From Flavobacteriales bacterium (GTDB lineage: Bacteria; Bacteroidota; Bacteroidia; UBA10329): 64,000 nt of DNA. The first letter of the stretch is position 1, and each line of letters opens with the position of its first letter. Below are positions 52,270 to 62,300 of this stretch, piece by piece. The position numbers were made by a program, and so were the translations under genes. Below the pieces are notes generated by a model that was given only the letters and a program-made list of their open reading frames with translations, ran no database searches and was not told where the DNA came from. Location of the stretch: the NCBI GenBank assembly GCA_020635535.1, contig JACJZP010000006.1, forward strand, positions 62,001 to 126,000, read 5' to 3'.

Positions 52270-52998
52270 GGTTGGCTGATCTATCGGTTTGTATTTATGG
52301 TAGCTGACTATTTGTTAACTATTTTGAGACTTTCAATTTCTATTTGCTGAAACTCATTCTGTTTAATCTGGCAATCTATATTTAACATTGTGGCATCTCT
52401 TTTCCCAAGCGCTAGAATAGGTATCAATGCAGATAACACCAGTACTGAAACAATGGGAAAAATGATTTCATGTGGTTACCGTACAAATGCTTAAAGCGAA
52501 GTTAAATCAACATTCAACATTTATAACATCCCGTTTGCAGAATTGTAGGAAATTGATCTGAAAATGATGATGACCGATATTACAGGTGCTAAAAAGCATT
52601 GGCCTTTCAATTATGTTACGCCATGCCGGTTAATCAGCACAACTTTACACCTTATTCGAAGCAAAAATCTAGGTTAATCCGCGTATTCTGATTTTGAGCA
52701 ATTGATACCTTATCTATCAATAAATTGACGTTGACCAATTATTCATCGCGGAGTTATTGATTGTCTTTCCTTGTTAAGCTCTGAAACGTTTCATTTGAAC
52801 CCTGAGTCGGAATTCGAAGAAAATGAGACAGGGGCAACAAAAGCTGATTTTCATCCCATCGATTGACCTTCAACCGACCCACTTTTGCACAATCGGTTGG
52901 GGATTCTTTCACCACATTCGCTGTTTTTGAACACGTCTTTCGGGTAATATCGTAGTCAGCAAACCGTTTATGGCCGTAACCCAATAATCCGAAGAGGT
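52270..52998. other. Long intergenic region
   Basis: 729 bases, A/T-rich, between the divergent fibre gene and the small barrel gene. No convincing gene: the only longer frame (52754-53017, minus) overlaps the start of the next gene and looks random. It holds an inverted repeat CAACCGA-N15-TCGGTTG (52871-52899) about 100 bases before the barrel gene. No clear TAnnTTTG box for either side was found. Confidence 0.6.
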
Positions 52999-53664
52999 AT
53001 GAAAAGGCTACTGACAATCGTAATTACCCTGGCAGTTCTAAGTTCCTCGGTAATGGCACAGGATAAGAATGAAAAGAAGCATAGAATTGTGCGATTCAAC
53101 AATATCACAGAATTTGCAGTCGGCTTTCAAATGGGTAAGACCACCCGGATAACGTCATACAATGGTGGTGAATTGGAAACAGAGGTGGCCGGAAGAAAGA
53201 TTCCATCACCCCGAATCTCAAGTTCATTCGGTATTCTGTTGGCCGATGTGCTATTCGTTGGTCCAGGTCTTGGCTACACGTTTCAGGCTGAAGACAGCAA
53301 CAACGCTCAGGAACATCAGGTTTCTGTGTTCGGGCATGCACGTTTGAATTTTGCAAGGGGCAGATTCAGGCCCTTTGCTGATTTCCGTGGTGGTTATCAT
53401 TTTGCTTCGTTTGAAGAATTGGACAATACCCTAAACCCGGATTGGTATAAGTGGGACGGCTTTTTCTTGGAACCGGCATTGGGTATTGCCATAAAACTGG
53501 GTGGCCATGCGCTGGTAAATACTTCTTTGGGTTACCAGTTTATTAATGCCGGAAATAGGATTGAACAGACAATTGTTGATGAGAACAGCAATGCATTGGT
53601 AAATGCCGCCATGAACGAGAAGTACCACCGCTTTTTGCTAAGCGTTGGCTTCACGTTCCAGTAA
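52999..53664 (+). CDS. Outer-membrane beta-barrel protein (porin-like)
   Basis: 221 residues. ATG at 52999 follows a GAAGAGG purine stretch. Signal peptide (MKRLLTIVITLAVLSSSVMA, cut before Q21). The mature protein alternates polar and aromatic strands: TEFAVGFQMGKTT, FFLEPALGIAIKLGGHAL, ending RFLLSVGFTFQ with C-terminal aromatic residues, as in small eight-strand barrels. No family recognised beyond an OMP_b-brl-like shape. Converges with the phosphatase gene, three bases apart. Confidence 0.8.
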   Translation: MKRLLTIVITLAVLSSSVMAQDKNEKKHRIVRFNNITEFAVGFQMGKTTRITSYNGGELETEVAGRKIPSPRISSSFGILLADVLFVGPGLGYTFQAEDSNNAQEHQVSVFGHARLNFARGRFRPFADFRGGYHFASFEELDNTLNPDWYKWDGFFLEPALGIAIKLGGHALVNTSLGYQFINAGNRIEQTIVDENSNALVNAAMNEKYHRFLLSVGFTFQ

Positions 53665-53667
53665 TAC

Positions 53668-54375
53668 TCAATCGATGTTCTTCTGCTTGAAAAGTTCTTG
53701 CGTGTCAAGATCGTAGCAAAGCAATCGACCATATTCTTTACCCAGATAGGCGTGCGAGCATCCATTATCTAAACAGATGGACTTGGCATTTGATGCAATG
53801 GCCTCTTTGATCTTGGAGAATTTGGTAGGCGTATGGCCAAAGAAGACACGCTTCTTATCGAACTTCTTGTTAAGCGAGAAATTCCTGATCCATGCCATTG
53901 CATGCGTATCTGTCAAAGGTTTTTCAATGTTCATGTTAAACCCCGCGTGCACCAAATAGAAATTGTCCAACTCATAATAGTACGGTAGCAACCGAATGAA
54001 CCTGAAAAACCGTTTTCGGAGTTTCTTGTTCTTGTTGAGCAGGTCCATTGAATTGCGCGATCTAAGCAGCAGACGTAACTGCTCCGGACGTTCTCGGATA
54101 ATGTGCAGAACCGTTTCCTCATGATTGCCCATCAAAGGATAGATATTGTATCCTTCTTCAATAAGGAAGAGAACAAAATCAAGCACTTCTTTGCTACGCG
54201 GACCGCGATTAATGAAATCACCAAGGAGAAACAGCTGATCATTATGGTTCAGCCCGATCTTTTCAACCAGCTTGATGAACGTATTGGCACAACCGTGAAT
54301 ATCGGTTATCACCAATCTTCTGCCACCATTTTCAGGGGATTTAACCTTTACGCCTACCGATTTAGGAGGAATCAT
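53668..54375 (-). CDS. Metallophosphoesterase (serine/threonine phosphatase-like)
   Basis: 235 residues. Calcineurin-type motifs in order: VITDIHGC (DIH, about 22-29), LLGDFINRGPRS (GD..xRG, about 50-61), and MGNHEETV (GNHE, about 82-89), with later histidines including LVHAGF and FFGHTPT. These bind two metals. This pattern is that of bacterial PPP-type protein phosphatases and diadenosine tetraphosphatases; which one is not decided. Its start overlaps the stop of the DUF5686 gene by one base (co-transcribed). Cytoplasmic. Confidence 0.92.
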   Translation of the reverse strand: MIPPKSVGVKVKSPENGGRRLVITDIHGCANTFIKLVEKIGLNHNDQLFLLGDFINRGPRSKEVLDFVLFLIEEGYNIYPLMGNHEETVLHIIRERPEQLRLLLRSRNSMDLLNKNKKLRKRFFRFIRLLPYYYELDNFYLVHAGFNMNIEKPLTDTHAMAWIRNFSLNKKFDKKRVFFGHTPTKFSKIKEAIASNAKSICLDNGCSHAYLGKEYGRLLCYDLDTQELFKQKNID

Positions 54376-56768
54376 CAGAATCCAACTTTCAAGCTGAGTT
54401 TGAACGCAAGATTGTCAAATTGATCGGAAAAAGCATAGGCTCCGTAGCGGTAAAAAACACCGCCACCAATTCCGATCAGATTCACCTTGATAAGGTCTTC
54501 GATCACAATACCTGTTTCAAACAATCCCATGCTCATGTCCTGAATTGTCAAACCGTAATGAACCTCTGGTCTGGTAAGCCAACCGATACCGAAATTGTTA
54601 GCCCAATGGAACTCCGGCCGTATCCAATTGATGCCCGTTTTCACGGAACCGAAATTATGGCGATGATGAACAGCGATCTGATATTGATTCACAAATTCGT
54701 TCGGCCGCATGGTTTCGAATGAGTTCGGTGAATACAGCGAAAGGTCATCGAAGTTGGCAGGTGGCGTATACATTTTCAGGTATGGAACGGGCGTGGAGAT
54801 CCAACCTGCGCTCAACTGCCAGAATTCCATTCCAACTTTCCGAATGCGGAATTTACCTTGCAAGCGCACGTCCGCTTTCCAATAATCGTAATCCGATGAA
54901 AGCACACCTTTCAACCCTTTCGTGACTGTTGCCCAAAGAATCACAGCGCCTTTGTCCTGAACAATTTCTCGGTTACCCAAACGCATTTTCTTCTCGAAAG
55001 GCGCAAAACGGAAGCCTACCCGAACCTCCGCAAACTGGTACTTATTGATGGTGTCTGTGGTGTTCCCAGGAACGTATCGGTAGCTGTGCCTGCTCGTTGC
55101 GTCCTGATGTTGGAACTGCACTTCAAAATGCCAACCACGCAACGGGTTTATCCGAACGCCAGCATTCCAGCCGTTCATCAGATCCATTCGCTGAATAACC
55201 AGGTCGCGGTACATGGCGCTCAACGAAGATTGGTCGTCCACTAGAAATTCCTGAAAGCCCATTTCGCGCACATCATGGTAGTACGCGCCTCGCAGCTGCA
55301 ACCCCAGATTTTTGTGAAGTGTGAATGCCGCATCGCCACCGTACTTCACCTCTTTATCCTTGAATCCGATGGCCACGTACGCACCGAAATTGGCCCACTT
55401 TATAAGGTCGGGCGATGTATGCAGACCCACTCCCAAACGGAATCCTTCATAATCGTTGTAATCGATGATCTTGTCCAGATCCAACTCAATCGGCCCAATC
55501 GGAAAACGACCTGTAGCGGCAGTGATCAGCAGCTTGATCCGCCTGTCCAATTTCATCTCCTTACCGATGCTATCGATCACATGATAGGTGCGCTCCTCTT
55601 TTTCACTCAGCGGAGTTTCGCGCTCACCATTCCAATACACCGAATCCTTTTTGTGCGCCTTGGAATCGAGCTCCATCGTGTTGGTGCTGATGTCAGTTGC
55701 CTTCACCTTCTCTGTGAAATCAACTTCCCGATTGAATGTGGTGCCGATTCCTTTGATGTGGAATCCTCCCAAGTTCAATCCAAGCATTTTGAAATCGGTA
55801 TTCAGCTGCGTGGGAAACCACGTTTCGCCATTCAGTTTCTCGTATTTGTGCTGCACTTTTATCTCCACACCTTGGCCGTCAACCACATTGGCGGTGGCAT
55901 TCATGAGCGCGAAATCGGTCATGTTGATGTGCAGCTGACCTTTCAACGCATCGAACCTCTTCCCCTTTTTGGGCTGATAACTGATGATGATAACCGAATC
56001 CTGCTCGACCATGAGCGTATCTTCAATATTGAAGAAGTAATTGTTCCAACTGTTTGGGCTGATAGGCCCGAGAAAGGCCTGCTGCCCGAGTGAGAAATGA
56101 TCCTTGTAAAAAGAGAACGATTGCATCTGGCTAGCCAGCATGGCAAACTGCGGATTCTTCATACCCGAAAAGCGCGTGGCCTCCACATTATCGGTGTATT
56201 TGCCGTTGCGGAATTTGCGTTCGTAAACGTTCTCCGACATCATGATATGCTGCTTATCCAACAGGTTTCGGATAGCTACAACCATGGTATCTTCCGCAGA
56301 CCGTTTATTGGTAATGGCCGTATCCTCATCCAACGTGAAAATGGTCTTTTCGTAAGCCTTGTACGTGAAGAATGGAAGATTTCCCGGGTCGTTTTCCTTG
56401 CGGTTCTTCACCACGTTTTTGATGATTCGATCCGCGGGATTTTCGCCTGGAAACACAGTCACTTCGCTTAATTGATTCGTTGAACGTTTCAGAAGAATTT
56501 CCAGCGTATCGCTTCCCGAATTCAGTTCAAAAACCTGTGTCTCGTAACCAATGTATTTCACCTTCAATTTGGTGATCGGTTGAATTGACCTGACACTGAA
56601 AAATCCGTTCAGATCGGTGGTTGTTCCACGCGGACCGTCATTCAGCACCACATGCGCAAAGACCAACGGGTCTTTGGTTTTCTCATCCTTCACAAAACCC
56701 GATAGGGAATGTTGCCCAAAAGCATGTGCCGCCATGAACAGGATAAGGATGGTTGTGAGGATTCGCAT
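54375..56768 (-). CDS. DUF5686 family protein with N-terminal CarboxypepD_reg domain
   Basis: 797 residues from the ATG at 56768; the frame extends ten codons further to a TTG, but this ATG gives a proper signal peptide (MRILTTILILFMAAHAFG, cut before Q). CarboxypepD_reg-like domain (about 20-105, LSGFVKDEKTKDPLVFAHVVLNDGPRGTTTDLNGFFSV), then a long DUF5686 region with conserved aromatic strands, ending in a probable beta-barrel (...QFDNLAFKLSLKVGF, C-terminal phenylalanine). Outer membrane; function not established. Overlaps the phosphatase gene by one base. Confidence 0.88.
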   Translation of the reverse strand: MRILTTILILFMAAHAFGQHSLSGFVKDEKTKDPLVFAHVVLNDGPRGTTTDLNGFFSVRSIQPITKLKVKYIGYETQVFELNSGSDTLEILLKRSTNQLSEVTVFPGENPADRIIKNVVKNRKENDPGNLPFFTYKAYEKTIFTLDEDTAITNKRSAEDTMVVAIRNLLDKQHIMMSENVYERKFRNGKYTDNVEATRFSGMKNPQFAMLASQMQSFSFYKDHFSLGQQAFLGPISPNSWNNYFFNIEDTLMVEQDSVIIISYQPKKGKRFDALKGQLHINMTDFALMNATANVVDGQGVEIKVQHKYEKLNGETWFPTQLNTDFKMLGLNLGGFHIKGIGTTFNREVDFTEKVKATDISTNTMELDSKAHKKDSVYWNGERETPLSEKEERTYHVIDSIGKEMKLDRRIKLLITAATGRFPIGPIELDLDKIIDYNDYEGFRLGVGLHTSPDLIKWANFGAYVAIGFKDKEVKYGGDAAFTLHKNLGLQLRGAYYHDVREMGFQEFLVDDQSSLSAMYRDLVIQRMDLMNGWNAGVRINPLRGWHFEVQFQHQDATSRHSYRYVPGNTTDTINKYQFAEVRVGFRFAPFEKKMRLGNREIVQDKGAVILWATVTKGLKGVLSSDYDYWKADVRLQGKFRIRKVGMEFWQLSAGWISTPVPYLKMYTPPANFDDLSLYSPNSFETMRPNEFVNQYQIAVHHRHNFGSVKTGINWIRPEFHWANNFGIGWLTRPEVHYGLTIQDMSMGLFETGIVIEDLIKVNLIGIGGGVFYRYGAYAFSDQFDNLAFKLSLKVGF

Positions 56769-56901
56769 CGGCACAAAGAAAACACTTGAAGCATTCAACG
56801 CTTACTGGCCGCATCCATTGCTTCAGCCTCGATATGTAATAATTGTCACCATTCAATTAAAATACAACAGAAACCTTTAGAGTTACCTTAATCGATTGAC
56901 C

Positions 56902-58161
56902 ATGGAAAACCACCACGAAGTATTGATTATTGGCGCGGGCACCGCAGGAATAATGGTTGCCGCCCAATTACTCAAAAAGAACGCAAAGGCGGATATCGCC
57001 ATCATCGACCCAGCTGAAACGCATTACTACCAACCGGCTTGGACCTTGGTTGGGGCAGGCACTTTTGATTTCAAACAGACCGCCAGACCAATGTCGAGCG
57101 TGATGCCGAAAGGCGTTACTTGGATAAAGGAATACGCTACGGGATTCGAACCGGAAAACAACTCGGTAAGCACCGACAAAGGTTCATACACGTATGATGT
57201 GCTTGTGGTTGCACCAGGATTGGTGATGGCACCTGAATTGATTGAAGGACTGCCGGAAGCATTAGAACGAAAAACCGCTGTTTCCAACTACACGGACCCA
57301 GAAGAGGTTTGGCGACAGATCAAGAATTTCAAAGGTGGAAATGCCGTTTTCACACAGCCAACCACTCCAATTAAGTGTGGTGGAGCTCCGCAGAAAATCG
57401 CTTATCTGGCCGCTGACTACTTTGAGAAGCATGGCTTGAAAGACAAAACAAATGTGGTTTTTGCAACACCTGGTTCGGTCATTTTTGGTGTGAAACCGAT
57501 TGCTCACACGCTTATGGAAGTAATCAATCGGTACGATATCCATCTTAAAACGCATTATGCCCCAATCAAGATTGATAGCGACAACAAGGAAATTACCTTC
57601 AAAAGTGTTGCGCCTGCTGAAAACATGTGCGTGATCAACGAGGGCAATGCGCTAGAGGAACGTATGGAAGGAGACTCCACCATCAAAATGCCATTCGACC
57701 TGTTACACTTGGCGCCTCCCCAGCAAGCGCCAAAATTTGTCCGCGAATCCAATCTAGTGAACGATGCCGGTTGGCTGAACGTGGACACTGGAACGCTTCA
57801 ACATAAGTACTTTGAGAACATCTTCGGATTGGGCGATGTAGCCGCACTACCAACCGCCAAAACAGGAGCCGCCATTCGGAAGCAGGTGCCTGTTGTGGTC
57901 GAAAACATTGATCGGGTTCTCAAACGAAATGGCGTTAGCGATAAGATTTACAATGGATACTCATCCTGTCCACTGGTTACAGGTTACGGCAAAATGGTGC
58001 TGGCCGAGTTCGATTACACCAACACCTTCACTCCAGACCCGAAATTGAAGCAGATGCTTGTCTTCAACTCCGACAAGGAGCATTGGCGACTTTGGATGTT
58101 GAAAAAGTACATGCTTCCATACTTGTATTGGAACAAAATGATGAAGGGCGAGCAAGTTTGA
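56902..58161 (+). CDS. Sulfide:quinone oxidoreductase-like flavoprotein
   Basis: 419 residues, ATG at 56902. FAD-binding GAGTAGIMVA (about 10-19), second nucleotide motif region near 145-165, and a GLGDVAALP-type FAD motif near 310. Two redox cysteines sit where SQR-type enzymes have them: C159 (PIKCGGAPQKI) and C356 (SSCPLVTGYGKMVLAEF). The latter ending is almost that of the mitochondrial type II SQR, which oxidises sulfide to persulfide/polysulfide and reduces quinone. A peripheral inner-membrane role is expected. The gene stands alone; no persulfide dioxygenase is near. Confidence 0.88.
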   Translation: MENHHEVLIIGAGTAGIMVAAQLLKKNAKADIAIIDPAETHYYQPAWTLVGAGTFDFKQTARPMSSVMPKGVTWIKEYATGFEPENNSVSTDKGSYTYDVLVVAPGLVMAPELIEGLPEALERKTAVSNYTDPEEVWRQIKNFKGGNAVFTQPTTPIKCGGAPQKIAYLAADYFEKHGLKDKTNVVFATPGSVIFGVKPIAHTLMEVINRYDIHLKTHYAPIKIDSDNKEITFKSVAPAENMCVINEGNALEERMEGDSTIKMPFDLLHLAPPQQAPKFVRESNLVNDAGWLNVDTGTLQHKYFENIFGLGDVAALPTAKTGAAIRKQVPVVVENIDRVLKRNGVSDKIYNGYSSCPLVTGYGKMVLAEFDYTNTFTPDPKLKQMLVFNSDKEHWRLWMLKKYMLPYLYWNKMMKGEQV

Positions 58162-58187
58162 TGTTCCTTATGTGAGGCGTAACTTGG
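58158..58187 (+). promoter_or_regulatory. Candidate promoter of the oxidoreductase gene
   Basis: TTG at 58158-58160 (inside the end of the SQR gene), 19-base spacer, TAACTTGG at 58180-58187, one base off TAnnTTTG. The ATG at 58192 would then be at or very near the transcription start, giving a leaderless message. Confidence 0.3.
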
Positions 58188-58191
58188 CCTC

Positions 58192-59226
58192 ATGGAAAAG
58201 AAACGCTCGTACTACATTACCAAACACGGTTCGGCAAGAACTGCGTTTCAGCTTCGCGAAGAGGAAATTCCGCAGCCGCGAGCTGGCCATATTCGTGTTG
58301 AGGTTGAAGGTTTCGGCATCAACTTCGCTGACATCATGGCACGAAAAGGGCTGTATCAAGATGCGCCACCAACGCCTTGCGTGGTAGGTTATGAGTCGGT
58401 TGGCAGAACCATGGATGACTGCACCATTGGGAATGAGCGCATTGAGGCGGGCACCCGCGTGCTTGCTTTTTCCCGCTTCGGAGGTTATTCAACACATGTT
58501 CTGGCCGATGATAGGGCGGTTCAACCAATTCCGGAAGAAATGCCTTTGGGAGAAGCATTGGCACTGGCTGTGCAGTATTGCACGGCTTATCACTGTGCCG
58601 AAGAACGTGTTTCCGTTTTCCCTGAAGACCATGTTCTGGTGCAAGCCGCAGCAGGTGGCGTTGGAACAGCTTTGGTTCAGCTTCTTAAACGGAAAGGCTG
58701 CACTATTTACGGCACGGCTGGTTCCGAAGAAAAGTTGAAATACATCCAAGAACAAGGCGTGCACGTTCCTATCAATTACCGCAAGCAGGATTTCACCAAA
58801 GTGGTGAAGGAAAAACTGGGCAAACGAGGATTGGATATCATATTCGATTCGTTGGGTGGCAAGAGTTTTTCAGACGGATTCAATGCGCTCGGGAAAGGAG
58901 GAAGAATTGTCGGTTTCGGAGCTTCTGAACAGGTTGGCGGTGGCATTCAGGTGTTGAACACGCTGAAATTCGCAGCCAACTTCGGGCTGTTCAGTCCCAT
59001 CCAGCTTTTATTGCACTCCAAGGCCATGATAGGTGTGAACATGCTTCACATTGCAGATGACCGACCCGAAGTACTTTCCCGGACCATGAAAGCAGTTGTT
59101 GACCTATGGAAGAATGGTGAAATAAAACCAGTGGTCAGTGCCGAATTCCCGGCAGACCAATTAGCTGAAGCTCATGAGTTTGTGGAAGGCCGTAAGTCAA
59201 TGGGTAAAGTGGCGGTGAGGTGGTAA
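58192..59226 (+). CDS. Zinc-type/quinone oxidoreductase (MDR superfamily)
   Basis: 344 residues of the medium-chain dehydrogenase/reductase fold, close to the VAT-1/quinone oxidoreductase group. Seen: GFGINFADIMARKGLYQ (about 43-59), cofactor-binding VQAAAGGVGTALVQLLK (about 150-166), and a DIIFDSLGGKSF stretch near 220. The zinc-ligand cysteine/histidine set of true alcohol dehydrogenases is not evident, which fits NADPH:quinone reductases. Thirty bases after the SQR gene; linked function not shown. Confidence 0.88.
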   Translation: MEKKRSYYITKHGSARTAFQLREEEIPQPRAGHIRVEVEGFGINFADIMARKGLYQDAPPTPCVVGYESVGRTMDDCTIGNERIEAGTRVLAFSRFGGYSTHVLADDRAVQPIPEEMPLGEALALAVQYCTAYHCAEERVSVFPEDHVLVQAAAGGVGTALVQLLKRKGCTIYGTAGSEEKLKYIQEQGVHVPINYRKQDFTKVVKEKLGKRGLDIIFDSLGGKSFSDGFNALGKGGRIVGFGASEQVGGGIQVLNTLKFAANFGLFSPIQLLLHSKAMIGVNMLHIADDRPEVLSRTMKAVVDLWKNGEIKPVVSAEFPADQLAEAHEFVEGRKSMGKVAVRW

Positions 59227-59315
59227 GAACTTAATCGGTCTTAATCTTGACACAAATCAAATGTTAAGTTTTTCTTTGGTAATGATGAGTTAACTTTCCT
59301 ACGCGTTTCTCGCAC

Positions 59316-59323
59316 TAATTTTG
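59316..59323 (+). promoter_or_regulatory. -7 box of the giant Calx-beta gene
   Basis: TAATTTTG fits TAnnTTTG; it lies 25 bases before the ATG. No TTG at the ideal -33 distance. Confidence 0.45.
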
Positions 59324-59347
59324 TCGTCCACTTTTTTCACACCTACA

Positions 59348-62300
59348 ATGAAAAAGCACGTTCTACTGTCACTCTTATCGGTTTTTCTTGTCTTTGGAGA
59401 GATCTCTCGTTCAATAGGGCAAACTACTTTGGCTGTTGGAGATTTGGTTATTCTCGGTGTCAACACAGACAATGAGGATTTTACCTTCCTTTTGTTGACG
59501 GATATTGATGCTGGAACGGAAATCTATTTTACCGATAATGAAACCAACACAGCAACCTCAATCAACACTGGCGAAGGTCTATTAAAGTATACGGCTCCCA
59601 CGTTTATAAGCTGCGGTACCGTAGTTGGCTTACTGACCAATAGCTCCAACTTCAGCACGGAAGAAGGTTCTTTCACCTTAGGTAATAGTGGTGATGAGGT
59701 GATTGCATTCCAAGGTTATAACTCTGGAACTCGGGCTGTTACAACGTTTTTACATGCAGTATCTGACGCTACCATCTCTCCAACACCCAGCGGCCTCTCC
59801 TCGGCAACATTGATTGACTTGAGCAGTGATAATGGTGAATACACCGGGACTACGACCGGTACTAAAGCTAGCCTTTATTCCTCGGTAAACACTCTGTCAA
59901 ACTGGACTCAGAACAATAGTTTTTCTTCCACGACATTGTCAACCAATATGTTTACCGTTACAGATTGCGCTCCTCCTTCATCAGACACCGAAGTGAACTT
60001 CACATCAGCAACCAGTACCGTTTCGGAAGATGGTACATCTGTGCAGGTCTGTGTTGGAATAACCAACGAAAGTGCCACCGCCACAACCGTCTCACTAAAC
60101 CTCACCGGTGGTAGCGCCACCAATGGAAGTGATTATTTCAGCAACTCTGGGCTCACCACCTCGTTTTCAAGTTCACAAACCATCACCTTTCCGAGTAGTT
60201 CATCATCAGACCAATGTGTAACTGTTTATATCAATGATGATTCGTCTACTGAAAGCGATGAAACGATAACGTTCAGTTTGACGGGGGCGAGCGGAGGAAC
60301 AAATGCTACCGTTGGTTCTACTGATCAGCATACAGTTACCATTACAGACGATGATGCACCAGTGATTACTACAAGTACGGGGTCTTTGAGCGGATTCTCC
60401 ACTTCAGAAGGAACCCCTTCCACGGAACAGACCTTCACCATTAGTGGCGATAACCTTTCTGGAAACCTGTCTTTGGGTGCCGTCTCAGGTTTTGAGTATT
60501 CATTGAACAACAGTACCTATACCTCTACGCTCAGCATCCCGGTATCTGGAGGAAACGTAACCGGAGAACCGCTTACCGTTTACGTTAGGCTGACCGGCAC
60601 CTCGCAAGGTTCCTATTCAGGAAATGCAACCATATCTGGTGGTGGAGCAACGAGCGTTAATGTGGCGTTGGATGGGTCGGTAAATCCACCACCAGCCGCG
60701 CCTTGCGCTGATCTATTCATCTCAGAGTATGTTGAGGGTAGCAGCAACAACAAATACATAGAGATATACAATCCAACGGCAAGCGCCATAGATCTTGCTG
60801 CGGGCAATTACTCCCTTAGCTTATATACCAATGGTAGTTCGTCCGCATCGAATAATGCCTTGTCAGGAACAATTCCTGCATACGGAGTAATGGTATTCAA
60901 AAATTCCAGTGCATCCGTGTACACAGGACCTCCAGCGGCAACCACTAACAACTCCGTGAATTTCAGTGGAGATGATGCTGTGGCCTTGGTCAAAAATGGA
61001 ACAGCTATTGACATTTTCGGCCGCATTGGTGACGACCCAGGCTCGGCTTGGACATCTGGTGGAAATACAACGGCTAATCAAACGTTGGTCAGGAATGCAG
61101 CTGTGCAGGCAGGTATTGACGTGAACCCAACAGGAACTGGCGCAGGTGCATTTACTACGCTTGCTACCGAATGGACCCAATACAGCATTGACGATGTTTC
61201 CGATCTTGGAAGTCACACATGCGATTGCTATGTGGCAAATCCGGAAGCCACATTGAGTATCAACGTTACCTCGGGCACAGAGGCGGCAGGTACATCTATA
61301 ACCCTTACCGTTGCAACCGATGTAAATGTAACAGGAGCACAAACGGTTGACATCATACTCAGCGGAACAGGTCTAACCGCTTCCGACTTTTCTGGGGTGA
61401 ATTTTGGGAGCACAGTTACCGTAACCATACCTAATGGTAACAATCAGGGTACCGTTTCCTTCACGGTCAATGACGATGCAGATGTAGAGGGTCCTGAGAC
61501 TGCAACATTCACCTTGAACAACCAAAGTTCAGGTCTTAATATTGGCACACCGGCATCGGTTACACTTGACATTGCCGATAACGACAATCTCACTTCATAC
61601 CAAAGTGCCATTGTTGGTCAAGGAGGAGAAGCTGCGAGCATCTCGTCTCTTACTAACGGAACTATTACCAGCAGCTCTCAAGGAACTCAGGTTTGGCAGT
61701 TCAGACTACACGATGGCGATGGTTCATCCAATGATGCTGATTCCAAGTCTACTGTCTACCAACAATTCACCATCCGTCAATCGGTTGGAAATACCGTTCC
61801 GGCTTGGGACGTAGTCATCGATAACGTGAAATTCTTCCTTGGTGCCAGCACAACACCGATATCGGGTTCATTCTTGGTTAGTCCCAGTACCATATCATTT
61901 ACTCCTACCACTCCTATAACGGTGGCTGACAATGGGTTCGCAGCAATCTCCATGCGCATAACGTTGGATGCTTCGCTGCCAGCAGGAACCGATGGTCAAC
62001 ATCTCGGCTTCAGCATTGACGATGCGGATGTTACCGTTGATACTGATGTGCTAACTTATTCTCAGCTTGGAACATTCACCGAAACAAGCAATGCGGCACT
62101 CAATGGCATAGATATTACCGCCACACTACAGTTCATTGATGCTCCTGCAACAGTAAGTGTGGGAAGTAACTTCAGCATTACAGTTAGTGCAATTGATGCC
62201 AATGGCAATATCGATACCGATGAAACTGCCTTGGTGACCCTTACCCAGACCGGAGGTTCAGGAACACTTTCAGGATTGACCTCTGCAAACCTTCTAAATG

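Noticed and set aside
52754..53017. 87-residue minus-strand frame in the long gap
   Set aside because: Overlaps the start of the barrel gene, has no recognisable motif and lies in the probable control region.
55275..56093. 272-residue plus-strand frame
   Set aside because: Antisense to the DUF5686 gene, no start signal or motif.
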